From Thermoflexales bacterium (GTDB lineage Bacteria; Chloroflexota; Anaerolineae; J036; Brachytrichaceae): a stretch of DNA of 61,833 nt. The position numbers and the translations under genes are program-made. Shown here one piece after another: positions 9,086 to 17,742 of this stretch. The DNA is taken from positions 1-61,833 of the forward strand of contig JANWVJ010000003.1 in the NCBI GenBank assembly GCA_025056895.1. Direction: 5' to 3'. Each line of letters starts with the position of its first letter. The first letter of the stretch is position 1. The notes under the pieces are model-generated. The model had not been told where the DNA came from. It saw only the letters and a program-made list of their open reading frames with translations, and did not search any database.

Positions 9086-10003
9086 CTAACCCAGCGGGCC
9101 GATCTTATCCGCCACAAACCAAACCAGAAACGTAATGAAACCGAGCAAGAGCGCCGGTTGATGCATCGACTCTCGATCTTCGATCACATCAACCCGTCCG
9201 CGCAACAGATCGGCCAGCTTGTCGGCGAAGAGCATTGGCCCAACCACCACCGGTACGATCATCAGCCAGAGCGGGATCACTTGCATCACGATAAATCCCA
9301 CAATCACCGCTACTGCGCCGACGATCGACAAGACCATCAGCACTTTGGTCCACTTCGCGCCGATCAGATCGGCAGTGTGACGAATGCCGGCTTTCTTATC
9401 CACCACGGCGTCGCGCATTTCGTTGTTCAATTCGCCGTACACCGAGACGAACACCACCATGAGGAAGAAGAGCCAGCTATACGGCTTGCCCTGGTCATAG
9501 GTGAAGTAGGCGCACAGAAATTGCAGCCCGGCCAGCGACAAGCTGTGCGAGATCAGATCGGCTACCGGCACTGCCTTCAAGCGCGCGACCCGCCACGAGT
9601 AGAGGAACGCCAGCAACAAGCAGAACGCGCCCAGTAAAAACGGCAACAGCCCAAGCAGCGCATATAACCCCAGCAAAGTCACCGCGACGATTGCACAGGC
9701 CGCTATCCCCATGCGTGGAGAGATCATGCCGGCGCTGATCGGATTGCGCGCTGCTTTGCGGGCGTCGAGGGCGTCATCCGGCGCATCTTCCACGTCGTTG
9801 TACATGAAAGCAAACCCTACGACCAGGATATTGGCGATGAAAACAATCAGCAAGCGTAGGTCAAAATCTCCGCCACCCAACTTAGCGCCCATCATCGTTG
9901 TCAGGGCGACAAACAAGACGTACTCGCGATAACGGGTCAGCGCCAATAACCCTCGCGCAGGCCGGCGCAACCAGCGCAGTGTGACCTTGATGGATGTAGG
10001 CAT
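9086..10003 (-). CDS. UbiA-family prenyltransferase
   Basis: A 305-residue polytopic membrane protein with about eight or nine hydrophobic helices. The first aspartate-rich site is NDVEDAPDDALDARKAARNP (about residues 68-87) and the second is NEMRDAVVDKKAG (about 198-210). Both bind the Mg-pyrophosphate of the prenyl donor. The acceptor, such as a quinone ring, heme or chlorin, is not identifiable from sequence. The gene is divergent from smc, and a TATAAT box lies 7 nt before its ATG, suggesting a leaderless mRNA. Confidence 0.9.
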   Translation of the reverse strand: MPTSIKVTLRWLRRPARGLLALTRYREYVLFVALTTMMGAKLGGGDFDLRLLIVFIANILVVGFAFMYNDVEDAPDDALDARKAARNPISAGMISPRMGIAACAIVAVTLLGLYALLGLLPFLLGAFCLLLAFLYSWRVARLKAVPVADLISHSLSLAGLQFLCAYFTYDQGKPYSWLFFLMVVFVSVYGELNNEMRDAVVDKKAGIRHTADLIGAKWTKVLMVLSIVGAVAVIVGFIVMQVIPLWLMIVPVVVGPMLFADKLADLLRGRVDVIEDRESMHQPALLLGFITFLVWFVADKIGPLG

Positions 10004-10010
10004 GACCGTG

Positions 10011-10035
10011 ATTATACGGTTGGGAGCGGTACAAT
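10011..10035. promoter_or_regulatory. Back-to-back leaderless promoters of ubiA-like gene and smc
   Basis: In the 41-bp gap between divergent genes, TATAAT on the minus strand (10011-10016) sits 7 nt before the prenyltransferase ATG. TACAAT on the plus strand (10030-10035) sits 9 nt before the smc ATG. Each promoter's upstream part would overlap the other, so polymerases probably compete. No Shine-Dalgarno is visible on either side. Confidence 0.7.
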
Positions 10036-10044
10036 TCTTGCCCG

Positions 10045-13000
10045 ATGCGTCTCAAACATCTCACCCTCACCGGCTATAAGACATTTGCCAGCAGATCGCA
10101 CTTCGAGTTCGGGGAGGGCATCACGGCCATTATCGGCCCGAACGGGTCTGGAAAGAGCAACATCGCAGACAGCATCCGCTGGGCGCTGGGAGAGCAGCAA
10201 TTTTCCCTGTTGCGCGGCAAGAAGACCGATGACATGATCTTCGCCGGCAGCGCCAAACGCCCCCGCGCCAGCATGGCCGAAGTCATCCTCACATTTGACA
10301 ACAGCGATGGCTTCTTCCCGATAGAGTTCAACGAAATCGCCATCGGCCGGCGCGCCTACCGCGACGGGGCGAACGAATACCTGCTCAACGGCAACCGTGT
10401 GCGTCTGCGCGACATCACCGACTTGCTCGGCCACACCGGCCTTGCCGAGCGCACCTACACCGTGATCGGCCAGGGACTGGTCGATAGCGCGCTCAGCCAA
10501 CGCCCTGAAGAACGTCGCGCCTTGTTCGAGGAGGCCGCTGGCATCGCAACGTATCGCAACCGACGCGACGACGCACTCACCAAGCTGGACGAAACGCGAC
10601 GCAATCTGGACCGCGTGCGCGACATCCTGGCCGAGATCACGCCGCGCCTGCAGACGCTAGAGCGGCAGGCTGAACGCGCCCGCAAGCATCAGTCCCTCGC
10701 CGCCGAGCTGGCCCAGCACACCCGCACCTGGTTCAGCTATCACTACCATCGCGTTCGCGCCGCTGTAGCAGAGTCAACCCGCCGCTGCGAACAAGCCCAG
10801 GCGATGGTCGAGGCAGCGCATCAGGCTATCCATGCACTGGACGCCGAGTTGGCCGGCCTGCGCGCGCGCCAAGCCGAACTGCGCGCCGACGTATCCGAAC
10901 GCGAACACGCACGCCGCGCGGCGCGGCAGACAGCCGAGGAGTGCGCCCGCGAGCTGGCCGTATGGCGCGAACGGGCGCGCGCCGTCGAAGCCCAACGTGC
11001 CGAAGCACAAGCTGAATTTGCTGCCCGCACGGCTGCCCTAGATGAGTTGGCGCTGCGCGCCGCTCACGCTTCCGCCGTTCTGGCCGGGGCACAAGCATTG
11101 CTCGTTCAACGTGAGCGCGAGTTGGAATTGGCGCAAGCTCTAGCGGCAGAAAGCCAAGCAGCGCGCGCAAACCTTGAACGCGATCGCGAAACTGCCCAAC
11201 ATGCCGTATTGCGCGCGAGCGCCGGGGCCGCTGAAGCCCGCAATCGCCTGCAAGTCGCCCGCCAGCGTCAGCACGAACTGGCTACGCAGCTCGCCGAACA
11301 CACTCGCCGCGTTGCGTCGGTCGGCGCTCAGCGCGATGAAACCGAAGTCCGCCTAGCCGCCCTCGACCAAGAGCTGGACAAAAACGCGCAGCATCTACAC
11401 GCTCTTCAGAAGCGCTGCGACACACTCACCCAGGAACTCGAAACAGCGCGTGCCGCGCTCGGCGCGGCTCAATCGGCTCTGGCAGCCGCAGAAGCAGAAG
11501 AGAAGATGGTCTCGCGCGTCAGCTTATTCGCCGAGATGCGTGCACAACAAAGCGCCGCCGATCTGCCGGCGTTGGCTCACGCTGCCGATCTGCCCGGCGC
11601 GCGCGGCGCCCTGTCAGCCTTGATCCACTCTGCACCCGACGACAAGAAAGCAGTTGAAGCAGCGCTGGGCCAATTTGCCGAGGCGCTCGTCATGGATGGT
11701 GAAGGGCACATTACGCCCTTGCGAGCATGGTTGGCCAGCCACTCGCCGCAGGCCGGGAGGCTGGCCGTCTTACCGCTGGCTGCCCTACGCCCGATTCACT
11801 CAGCACGTCAGGACTTAAATCGTGTCCTGAGCGAACGGGCACATCAGCTCTCTGCGCGACGTGTGCTCGACGCGATTCAATCTCCTCCCTGGCTACAACC
11901 GGCTTTGCAAGCGATTCTCGACTGTGCCTTCATCACGCGCGATCTGCAAACAGCGCGCGCGCTGGCAGCCGAATTGCCCGCAGACGGCTTGTGTGTCACG
12001 CGCGATGGCGAGATCGTCTTTGCCAGCGGAGCGTTGTCTTTGCCGGCCGGCCCGCGCTCACCCATCATCCTCGGCGCTGAAGACCCCGCCTCAACGCATA
12101 CCGAGAGCGATGGTCCAGAAGCGTTCTCGCTGATCACACCTGAAGAAGCACGCGCCAATCGCGCCCGCGCAGTCGAGGCGCGCGACGCAGCCCAGCATCA
12201 CCTCGAGACATGCCGCCGCGCTTTGGACGAAGCCAATCGCGCTCGTGAATCGTTTGTGCGCGAGATGAGCGCTCGGCGCGCTGCGCGGGATGACGTGGCC
12301 CGCCGTTTGAACGCGCTGGAAGAGCAACTGGCGTTGATGGCCGGCGATATTGCGCGGGTTGAGCAGCAACAAGCCGAGCTTGACTCCACTCTCGACGCGC
12401 TGACCGATGAACTGTCCCGCGCTCAGGCAGACGAAGAAACAGCGCGCCACACTCTGGGCGGCATCGAACAGCGCCTGCGGGAACACTTGGCCTCCGGATG
12501 GATGGAGCCGCTAAACGCGGCCTTCGCTGCGATGGCGACAGCGGGCGAGGCCGTGCGCAGCGCCGAGGCGTTGCGTCGCGAGCGTTTGGCTGCACTCGAC
12601 GACAGCGTGCGCCGGCGCGAGCGCGACTTGCACCGCCTGATGCAGCTCGATGAACAGTGTCGCAGCACACAAGAGGCGCTGGAAACCGCTCGCCTGCAGG
12701 CTGCCCAGGCCGACGAAGCAGTGTACGTCATCGAGGCCGATCTAGCACCGGCCCAGGCCGAGTTGGAACAGATGGAGCAAAGCGTGCTCGATGTCGATCG
12801 GCGCCGACGTCAGGCCGAGCAGGCCCTGCGCGAAGCCAACGCCGCCCTCAACGCCGTCACGCTTGAGCTGGCCCATCACCAGGACGAGCTGGAGACATTG
12901 CGCGAACGCGCCGCCGACGCCTTCCAAGACGAGGATGTTCAGGAAGGAGCAGAGGGGGCGCAATTTTCGTTCGCCTCGCGCGAGCGCGCGTTGACGCTGC

Positions 13001-13686
13001 TGGAATCTCTGGAGCCAGCGACAGAGTTGCCCGCTGGCGTCGAGGAGCGCATCACGCAATTGCGCAATCAAATTCGCCGCCTTGGAGCGATCAACTTTGA
13101 GGCGCAGCGGGAATTTGACGAGTTGAAACAACGCCACGCGTTTCTAAGCGAACAGGTAGCCGATTTGGAGCAGGCCATCGCCGGCCTAAAGCAAGTAATC
13201 GCCGAACTGAACGAAGTGATGCAAGCTACTTTTCGCCAGACATTCGACGCGATTGCCGCCGCATTTCAAACAACGTTCAAGCTGTTATTCGGCGGCGGGC
13301 AAGCCAAGCTGAGCTTGGTGAACGCAGAGAATCTGGATGAGGCCGGTGTGGAGATTCACGCCCAACCGCCGGGCAAGCGGGCACAACCACTGGCGCTGCT
13401 ATCCGGCGGCGAGCGCTCGCTCACGGCGACAGCTCTGTTATTCGCCATCCTACGCGTCAAGCCCACGCCGTTCTGCGTGCTGGACGAGGTGGATGCAGCC
13501 CTAGACGAGGCCAACGTCGGGCGCTTCCGCAGCATGTTGGAAAGTTTGGCCCATCAGACTCAGTTCATCGTGATCACGCACAACCGACGGACGGTGGAAG
13601 CTGCCAACACGATCTACGGCATCTCGATGGGAGCGGACGGGGCCAGCGCCGTGCTCTCCTTGCGGCTGGAAGAAGTGAACGCGTAG
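10045..13686 (+). CDS. smc: Chromosome segregation protein SMC
   Basis: A 1213-residue protein of full family length. The N-terminal half-ATPase has Walker [10 protein letters not shown] (about residues 32-40) and the Q-loop region [14 protein letters not shown]. Two long coiled coils rich in Ala, Glu, Arg and Gln (about 160-490 and 690-1000) flank a hinge (about 500-680). The C-terminal ATPase part has the signature [18 protein letters not shown] and Walker [14 protein letters not shown]. The protein dimerises at the hinge and compacts or tethers DNA with ScpA/B, which are not encoded nearby. The hinge is glycine-poor compared with well-known examples. thrC follows by 46 bp but has its own -10 box. 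Confidence 0.97.
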   Translation: MRLKHLTLTGYKTFASRSHFEFGEGITAIIGPNGSGKSNIADSIRWALGEQQFSLLRGKKTDDMIFAGSAKRPRASMAEVILTFDNSDGFFPIEFNEIAIGRRAYRDGANEYLLNGNRVRLRDITDLLGHTGLAERTYTVIGQGLVDSALSQRPEERRALFEEAAGIATYRNRRDDALTKLDETRRNLDRVRDILAEITPRLQTLERQAERARKHQSLAAELAQHTRTWFSYHYHRVRAAVAESTRRCEQAQAMVEAAHQAIHALDAELAGLRARQAELRADVSEREHARRAARQTAEECARELAVWRERARAVEAQRAEAQAEFAARTAALDELALRAAHASAVLAGAQALLVQRERELELAQALAAESQAARANLERDRETAQHAVLRASAGAAEARNRLQVARQRQHELATQLAEHTRRVASVGAQRDETEVRLAALDQELDKNAQHLHALQKRCDTLTQELETARAALGAAQSALAAAEAEEKMVSRVSLFAEMRAQQSAADLPALAHAADLPGARGALSALIHSAPDDKKAVEAALGQFAEALVMDGEGHITPLRAWLASHSPQAGRLAVLPLAALRPIHSARQDLNRVLSERAHQLSARRVLDAIQSPPWLQPALQAILDCAFITRDLQTARALAAELPADGLCVTRDGEIVFASGALSLPAGPRSPIILGAEDPASTHTESDGPEAFSLITPEEARANRARAVEARDAAQHHLETCRRALDEANRARESFVREMSARRAARDDVARRLNALEEQLALMAGDIARVEQQQAELDSTLDALTDELSRAQADEETARHTLGGIEQRLREHLASGWMEPLNAAFAAMATAGEAVRSAEALRRERLAALDDSVRRRERDLHRLMQLDEQCRSTQEALETARLQAAQADEAVYVIEADLAPAQAELEQMEQSVLDVDRRRRQAEQALREANAALNAVTLELAHHQDELETLRERAADAFQDEDVQEGAEGAQFSFASRERALTLLESLEPATELPAGVEERITQLRNQIRRLGAINFEAQREFDELKQRHAFLSEQVADLEQAIAGLKQVIAELNEVMQATFRQTFDAIAAAFQTTFKLLFGGGQAKLSLVNAENLDEAGVEIHAQPPGKRAQPLALLSGGERSLTATALLFAILRVKPTPFCVLDEVDAALDEANVGRFRSMLESLAHQTQFIVITHNRRTVEAANTIYGISMGADGASAVLSLRLEEVNA

Positions 13687-13719
13687 GGATCACACCTGCC
13701 ACGACACGCCGGCGCCCAG

Positions 13720-13725
13720 TACAAT
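13720..13725 (+). promoter_or_regulatory. -10 box for thrC, leaderless type
   Basis: TACAAT ends 7 nt before ATG 13733. An earlier in-frame ATG at 13724 overlaps the box itself and so would not be transcribed, which decides the start. No Shine-Dalgarno is present. Confidence 0.6.
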
Positions 13726-13732
13726 GGCGCAC

Positions 13733-14854
13733 ATGCTAGTCCAAGCCCAAATCGCGTCTGCCGCAACGACATGCATTGCGCCGGTTTCCTCGCGCTTTGG
13801 CTGGCCGGGCGTGATTGCGCACTATCGCGCACGCATTCAGATCGCACACAGTGTGCCGCCGGTCACCTTGCTCGAAGGCAACACGCCGCTCATACCGGCA
13901 CCTCGCCTGGCTGCCGAACTAGGCGGCCAGTTCGAGTTGCTTCTCAAGTACGAGGGCCTGAACCCAACTGGCTCGTTCAAGGATCGTGGGATGACGACGG
14001 CCATCACACAGGCAGTGGCCGACGGCGCGCGAGCAGTGATCTGCGCCAGCACCGGCAACACGGCGGCTTCAGCCGCTGCATACGCAGCGCGCGCCGGTCT
14101 GAAGTGCTTCGTGCTGGTGCCGGAGGGCAAAATTGCCGTCGGCAAGTTGGCCGGCGCCTTGAGTTACGGCGCAACAGTGATCTCGATCACCGGTTCATTC
14201 GACGACGGGCTGCGCATGGTGCGTGAAGCTGCCGAGCGCGCACCGATCGCGTTGGTCAACTCGGTCAATCCATCGCGTTTACAAGGCCAAAAGACGGCTG
14301 CTTTTGAGATTTGCGACGCGCTGGGCGCGTCGCCGGACTGGTTGTGTTTGCCGGTTGGCAATGCCGGCAACATCACCTCGTATTGGCTGGGCTTCAGCGA
14401 ATACTTCAACGAGGGTGTGGTCAAGGGCCGTCCGCGCTTGCTCGGCGCACAGGCCGCCGGCGCGGCACCGATCGTCGCCGGCCGCGTGATCGAGCACCCG
14501 GAGACGCTTGCTACGGCCATTCGCATCGGCAATCCGGCGCGTTGGCGCGAAGCCGTGAACGCACTGGACGAGTCAGGCGGCCACATTTGCGCCGTCACAG
14601 ACGAGGAGATTGTGCACGCCTATCGGCTGGTGTCGCAGATAGAGGGGGTGTTCTGTGAGCCATCGTCGGCAGCCGGGCTGGCCGGCCTAGCCAAAGGAGT
14701 GCGCGAGGGCTGGCTGGATGTGCGCGGTAAACGGATTGTTTGCGTTCTGACCGGCCACGGTTTGAAAGATCCCGACACGGCTATTCAAGGTCGGCCGACG
14801 CCGTTGACCATCCCCCCGCATATCGAGGCGCTGCTTGAGTTGCTGAGTGACTGA
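13733..14854 (+). CDS. thrC: Threonine synthase
   Basis: A 373-residue fold-type-II PLP enzyme converting O-phosphohomoserine to threonine. The PLP lysine is in [10 protein letters not shown], the phosphate-binding loop is seen in PVGNAGN, and the substrate-side segment is [18 protein letters not shown]. Its length fits the short class of threonine synthases. It is followed 33 bp later by thrB, so the pair makes threonine from homoserine; homoserine dehydrogenase is encoded far away at 56.5 kb. Confidence 0.95.
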   Translation: MLVQAQIASAATTCIAPVSSRFGWPGVIAHYRARIQIAHSVPPVTLLEGNTPLIPAPRLAAELGGQFELLLKYEGLNPTGSFKDRGMTTAITQAVADGARAVICASTGNTAASAAAYAARAGLKCFVLVPEGKIAVGKLAGALSYGATVISITGSFDDGLRMVREAAERAPIALVNSVNPSRLQGQKTAAFEICDALGASPDWLCLPVGNAGNITSYWLGFSEYFNEGVVKGRPRLLGAQAAGAAPIVAGRVIEHPETLATAIRIGNPARWREAVNALDESGGHICAVTDEEIVHAYRLVSQIEGVFCEPSSAAGLAGLAKGVREGWLDVRGKRIVCVLTGHGLKDPDTAIQGRPTPLTIPPHIEALLELLSD

Positions 14855-14887
14855 GTCATTGAGCCATCGCACACTGCGCATTTTGAC

Positions 14888-15967
14888 ATGGCCCGCCTGA
14901 TCTCCGTTCGCATTCCCGCCACCAGCGCGAATCTCGGCCCCGGCTTCGACAGCATGGGGCTGGCGCTTGATTTGTGGAACACATTTGAGCTGCACCTGGA
15001 CGAAACAGAGCACAACGGTCCTCTTGTTGAAGTACATGGCGAGGGAGCGGACATGTTGCCAACCGACGCCAGCCACTTAGTCATCCAGACTTTGTTGGAA
15101 GAGCTGGAGCGGCTCGACGAAGAACCCGAGCGCCGGCGCCGAGCGCCGCCGGTCTCTCCATCTACTAATCACCGAACGGCGCATGGTTTTCAATCCGCCC
15201 TGCTTCGTCGCCGGTCGTTGATTCGCATCGTGTGCACGAACCACGTGCCCTGCGCCAGCGGCCTCGGCTCTAGTTCGACGGCTGTGTTGGCGGGTTTGAT
15301 CTTTGCCTATGCGCTGGCCGAGCAGGCCCAACAGGCCGACTTTCTTGAGCAGGCCGGCCTGATCGACCGTGTGTTGCACCGCGCAGCTCAGATTGAAGGA
15401 CACGGCGACAACGTCGGGCCGGCGTTGCTAGGGGGGTTGATCGCCGTCTCATCTCAAGGCGACAGCGTGATCGCTCAGCGCATTCCCATTCCGCCGATGC
15501 AGGTGGTGGTGTGTGTGCCGACGGTAAACTTGTTGACGCGCGAGGCGCGCGCCATGTTGCCAACCCAACTGTCACGCGCCGATGCCGTGTTCAACATCGG
15601 TCGCGCACTGCTGATCGTGGACGCACTGCGCACCGGCAACATCGAGCTGTTGGCGCAAGCGATGGGGGACCGCATTCATGAACCCTACCGACTGCCGGTC
15701 ATCCCCGGCGCACTGGACGCCAAACGCGCCGCGCTGGAACACGGGGCAGCAGCCGTATGTCTGAGCGGAGCTGGACCGGGATTGCTCGCTTTTGCGCGGG
15801 GGCGCCACGAACAGATTGGCCGGGCTATGCAGCAAGCATTCGCCGCCGCCGGTGTCGTGGCCCGCTACTGGACGTTGGACACTACCGACCGGGGCGCGCA
15901 GATCGAGATGGGCAACGTGGTGGCGCAGGCCGCCTCTATTTCAACCTGTTCGAAAACAGGTCAGTAA
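14888..15967 (+). CDS. thrB: Homoserine kinase with an arginine-rich insertion
   Basis: A 359-residue GHMP kinase phosphorylating homoserine. The N-terminus IPATSANLGPGFDSMG and the ATP loop PCASGLGSSSTAVLAG (about residues 121-136) are diagnostic, as is GHGDNVGPALLGG and the late motif SGAGPGLLAF. The protein is longer than the usual 300-320 residues. About 30 extra residues (roughly 79-110, ERRRRAPP to LLRRRS) lie between the N-terminal strand region and the ATP loop, and are basic, proline-rich and low in complexity. The frame is uninterrupted across them, so this is an insertion and not a frameshift. A small gene follows. Confidence 0.95.
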   Translation: MARLISVRIPATSANLGPGFDSMGLALDLWNTFELHLDETEHNGPLVEVHGEGADMLPTDASHLVIQTLLEELERLDEEPERRRRAPPVSPSTNHRTAHGFQSALLRRRSLIRIVCTNHVPCASGLGSSSTAVLAGLIFAYALAEQAQQADFLEQAGLIDRVLHRAAQIEGHGDNVGPALLGGLIAVSSQGDSVIAQRIPIPPMQVVVCVPTVNLLTREARAMLPTQLSRADAVFNIGRALLIVDALRTGNIELLAQAMGDRIHEPYRLPVIPGALDAKRAALEHGAAAVCLSGAGPGLLAFARGRHEQIGRAMQQAFAAAGVVARYWTLDTTDRGAQIEMGNVVAQAASISTCSKTGQ

Positions 15968-15995
15968 AACACCGGCTACGTGTTCAGGAGATAAC

Positions 15996-16169
15996 ATGGA
16001 CCTTCGTGAAGAAGTTTTGGCAGAAACCGAAAACTACTCCATTGTGCAGTTTCGCGATCCTGCCGGCGAAACCATCTACGATCTAAACATGGATCAGATT
16101 ACGATCCATCTGCTAAAAGAAGACCTGGATGAGTTGATCGAACTGATCGGACAGCTCAAGAAGCGTTGA
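15996..16169 (+). CDS. Small acidic conserved-looking protein
   Basis: A 57-residue protein, MDLREEVLAETENYSIV onward, ending LDELIELIGQLKKR. It is acidic in its first two-thirds with a likely C-terminal helix. An AGGAG site lies 5 nt before the ATG, and it follows thrB by 28 bp, so translation is well supported. It has no membrane segment, cysteine or recognisable DNA-binding motif. Function unknown. Its stop codon is 2 bp from the end of the convergent gene. Confidence 0.7.
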   Translation: MDLREEVLAETENYSIVQFRDPAGETIYDLNMDQITIHLLKEDLDELIELIGQLKKR

Positions 16170-16171
16170 GT

Positions 16172-17386
16172 TTAATCGGCCAGCGCCTTCTTTACCTCTT
16201 CATAGATCGGCAGCGGTTCGAGGCTGGGCGTGACAAAGGTGTAGCGGTCACGGTAGTTATAGGCCGGCGCGGGATGCTTGAACACCCACACGGCCACACA
16301 TCGCACCCAAGGCCAGTTGACCCGTGCGTATTCCCATGCCCCTAAGGTGTAAGCAATGCGCTGGGCAGGCGTGACCGCAAAAACCCAACGTGGGTCATCA
16401 TTCCAGCCGGATTCGGTGATGTAAACTGGCGCATCGTCGCCGTTGCGCGCCATGATCTCGCGCAACAACTCTACACGCCGAAAGTTGATGCGGTCGGCTG
16501 CCGGCGGCTCGTCGTGCGGAGCAGTGCGCCCATAGGTGTGCACCGCCCAAGCATCATACGGGCGGCGCAGACTTTTGGGCTGTGCGTGTTGGCCTGACGA
16601 CGAAGCAGGAGCGTTCAGCGCTTCGTACATTGCTTCGAGATACAAAAGATCGTTCAGTCCTTGTGCGCTGCCGGGCGGTTCGAGCGTTGGCGCCAACGCG
16701 CCGGCCAGCACGGTTACATCGGGATTGGCCTGCTTGATCGCAGGATACACGGCGCGCAGCATCTCGATATAGCCGGCGGCATCCACCGGACGCATCCCCC
16801 ACTCTATGCTCAAGTTCGGCTCATTCCAGATGATGATGTGGTCGATGCGCCCCCGAAAGTGAGCGGCAAACGCAGCGGCAAACTCGGCAAAATCCTCGTA
16901 GCGGTCCCGGTCGAGGTAAGTGGTCGTGGTCTGCTGCACGATGGGATCGGGGCGCGCCCAGTCTGGCACAAAGCCCAGCCGGGCGATCAACCGCAAGCCT
17001 TGCTGATTGGCATGTCGCACGATCCGTTCAGCGCTCTCCCAGTTGTACTGGCCCTTGCGCGGCTCCATGTACGCCCACGGCAAAAACTCCACGATCCACG
17101 GCGCGCCCATTTCGCGGATCATCGACAGGCCGCGCTGGATTTTCCACTCCTCAACTTCATTTACGAACAGCGTGTGCACGCCGGCCAGCTCGTTGCGCGT
17201 AACAACCGTTTGCGGCTCTCCCAGCGTCACGAGCAGGCGCGGCGGTTGGATCAGCGACAACAAACCGATCACCAATGCGGCGCGCAGCGCAATCGGTATC
17301 CACTGCCTGGCGTAGGAAACCACACGGTGAAGCAGCAAAGCCACTTGCTGCTTGTTTCTGGCTGGCCAACCGGATGTCTCATTCAT
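16172..17386 (-). CDS. Membrane-anchored glycoside-hydrolase-like (clan GH-A) protein
   Basis: A 404-residue protein with an uncleaved-looking N-terminal hydrophobic helix (about residues 31-48), then a TIM-barrel domain. The pair typical of retaining clan GH-A hydrolases is present: the acid/base glutamate in IIIWNEPNLS and the nucleophile glutamate in PVYITESGWNDDP. The opening of the barrel (GAPWIVEFLPWAYMEPRKGQ) resembles beta-xylosidase or endo-glucanase proteins of the GH5/GH39 kind. Substrate cannot be stated. It is transcribed towards thrB and the small gene, with a 2-bp gap between the stops. Confidence 0.8.
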   Translation of the reverse strand: MNETSGWPARNKQQVALLLHRVVSYARQWIPIALRAALVIGLLSLIQPPRLLVTLGEPQTVVTRNELAGVHTLFVNEVEEWKIQRGLSMIREMGAPWIVEFLPWAYMEPRKGQYNWESAERIVRHANQQGLRLIARLGFVPDWARPDPIVQQTTTTYLDRDRYEDFAEFAAAFAAHFRGRIDHIIIWNEPNLSIEWGMRPVDAAGYIEMLRAVYPAIKQANPDVTVLAGALAPTLEPPGSAQGLNDLLYLEAMYEALNAPASSSGQHAQPKSLRRPYDAWAVHTYGRTAPHDEPPAADRINFRRVELLREIMARNGDDAPVYITESGWNDDPRWVFAVTPAQRIAYTLGAWEYARVNWPWVRCVAVWVFKHPAPAYNYRDRYTFVTPSLEPLPIYEEVKKALAD

Positions 17387-17493
17387 GTGGCTGATGCAGT
17401 GGCAATGAACGTATCGCCGTGCTCATTATGCGTCAAACTGCCCGACGTATCACTCTTGTCGGCCCAGATATGCCTGTCCGTGCTCAGTTGAGA

Positions 17494-17521
17494 TTGACAG
17501 TTTTGTCGGCTTGGATACACT
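17494..17521 (+). promoter_or_regulatory. Promoter of the cimA leader
   Basis: A textbook pair: TTGACA (17494-17499), 16-bp spacer, TACACT (17516-17521). The next ATG starts 10 nt after the -10 box, at about the expected transcription start. It is the best -35/-10 pair found in the window. Confidence 0.8.
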
Positions 17522-17531
17522 AGCCGGCAAT

Positions 17532-17657
17532 ATGCAGCGGGGCAGCGCAGCTTCTTGCCGCGTGATTGCGATAGGTTCTATCGCGATTAGTTCGACTCGC
17601 GGTCCGGCGAGCGCCGGGGCGCGAGTCTGCTTACGCGGGTCGAGGTTGGCTGCCTAA
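17532..17657 (+). CDS. Isoleucine-rich leader peptide upstream of cimA
   Basis: A 41-codon frame, ATG to TAA, beginning at the predicted transcript start. Residues 11-19 are VIAIGSIAI: four isoleucine codons (ATT, ATA, ATC, ATT) within eight codons, plus a valine. The rest is Ser, Ala, Gly and Arg-rich and has no domain. Directly over the Ile codons lies an inverted repeat (17565-17574 with 17578-17587). A second, longer hairpin has arms GACTCGCG (17594-17601) and CGCGAGTC (17620-17627). A terminator at 17689-17724 and cimA follow. Citramalate synthase feeds isoleucine synthesis, so this fits ribosome-mediated attenuation: stalling for lack of charged tRNA-Ile would favour read-through. Translation of the peptide is inferred. 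Confidence 0.65.
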   Translation: MQRGSAASCRVIAIGSIAISSTRGPASAGARVCLRGSRLAA

Positions 17658-17688
17658 CGCGCGCAGATATCGCATTGGTCAGATGTTG

Positions 17689-17724
17689 GAGAGCCTTCCC
17701 GAACCGGAAGGCTCTCTTGCTTTT
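17689..17724 (+). terminator. Attenuator terminator before cimA
   Basis: A perfect 11-bp stem, GAGAGCCTTCC (17689-17699) with GGAAGGCTCTC (17706-17716), 6-nt loop, then TTGCTTTT. It lies between the leader peptide and cimA, 18 bp ahead of the cimA start, so it cannot serve an upstream plus-strand gene: the nearest ends at 16169. A partly matching upstream segment (GGTTGGCT, 17644-17651) could pair with AGCCTTCC of its left arm as a weak antiterminator. Confidence 0.82.
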
Positions 17725-17742
17725 CCAGGAGGATGACACACG

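Noticed and set aside
10012-10500. A 162-codon open frame antisense to the smc start
   Set aside because: It overlaps smc and its divergent promoters; no family features, and low-complexity Val/Ala/Asp content typical of antisense GC-rich frames.
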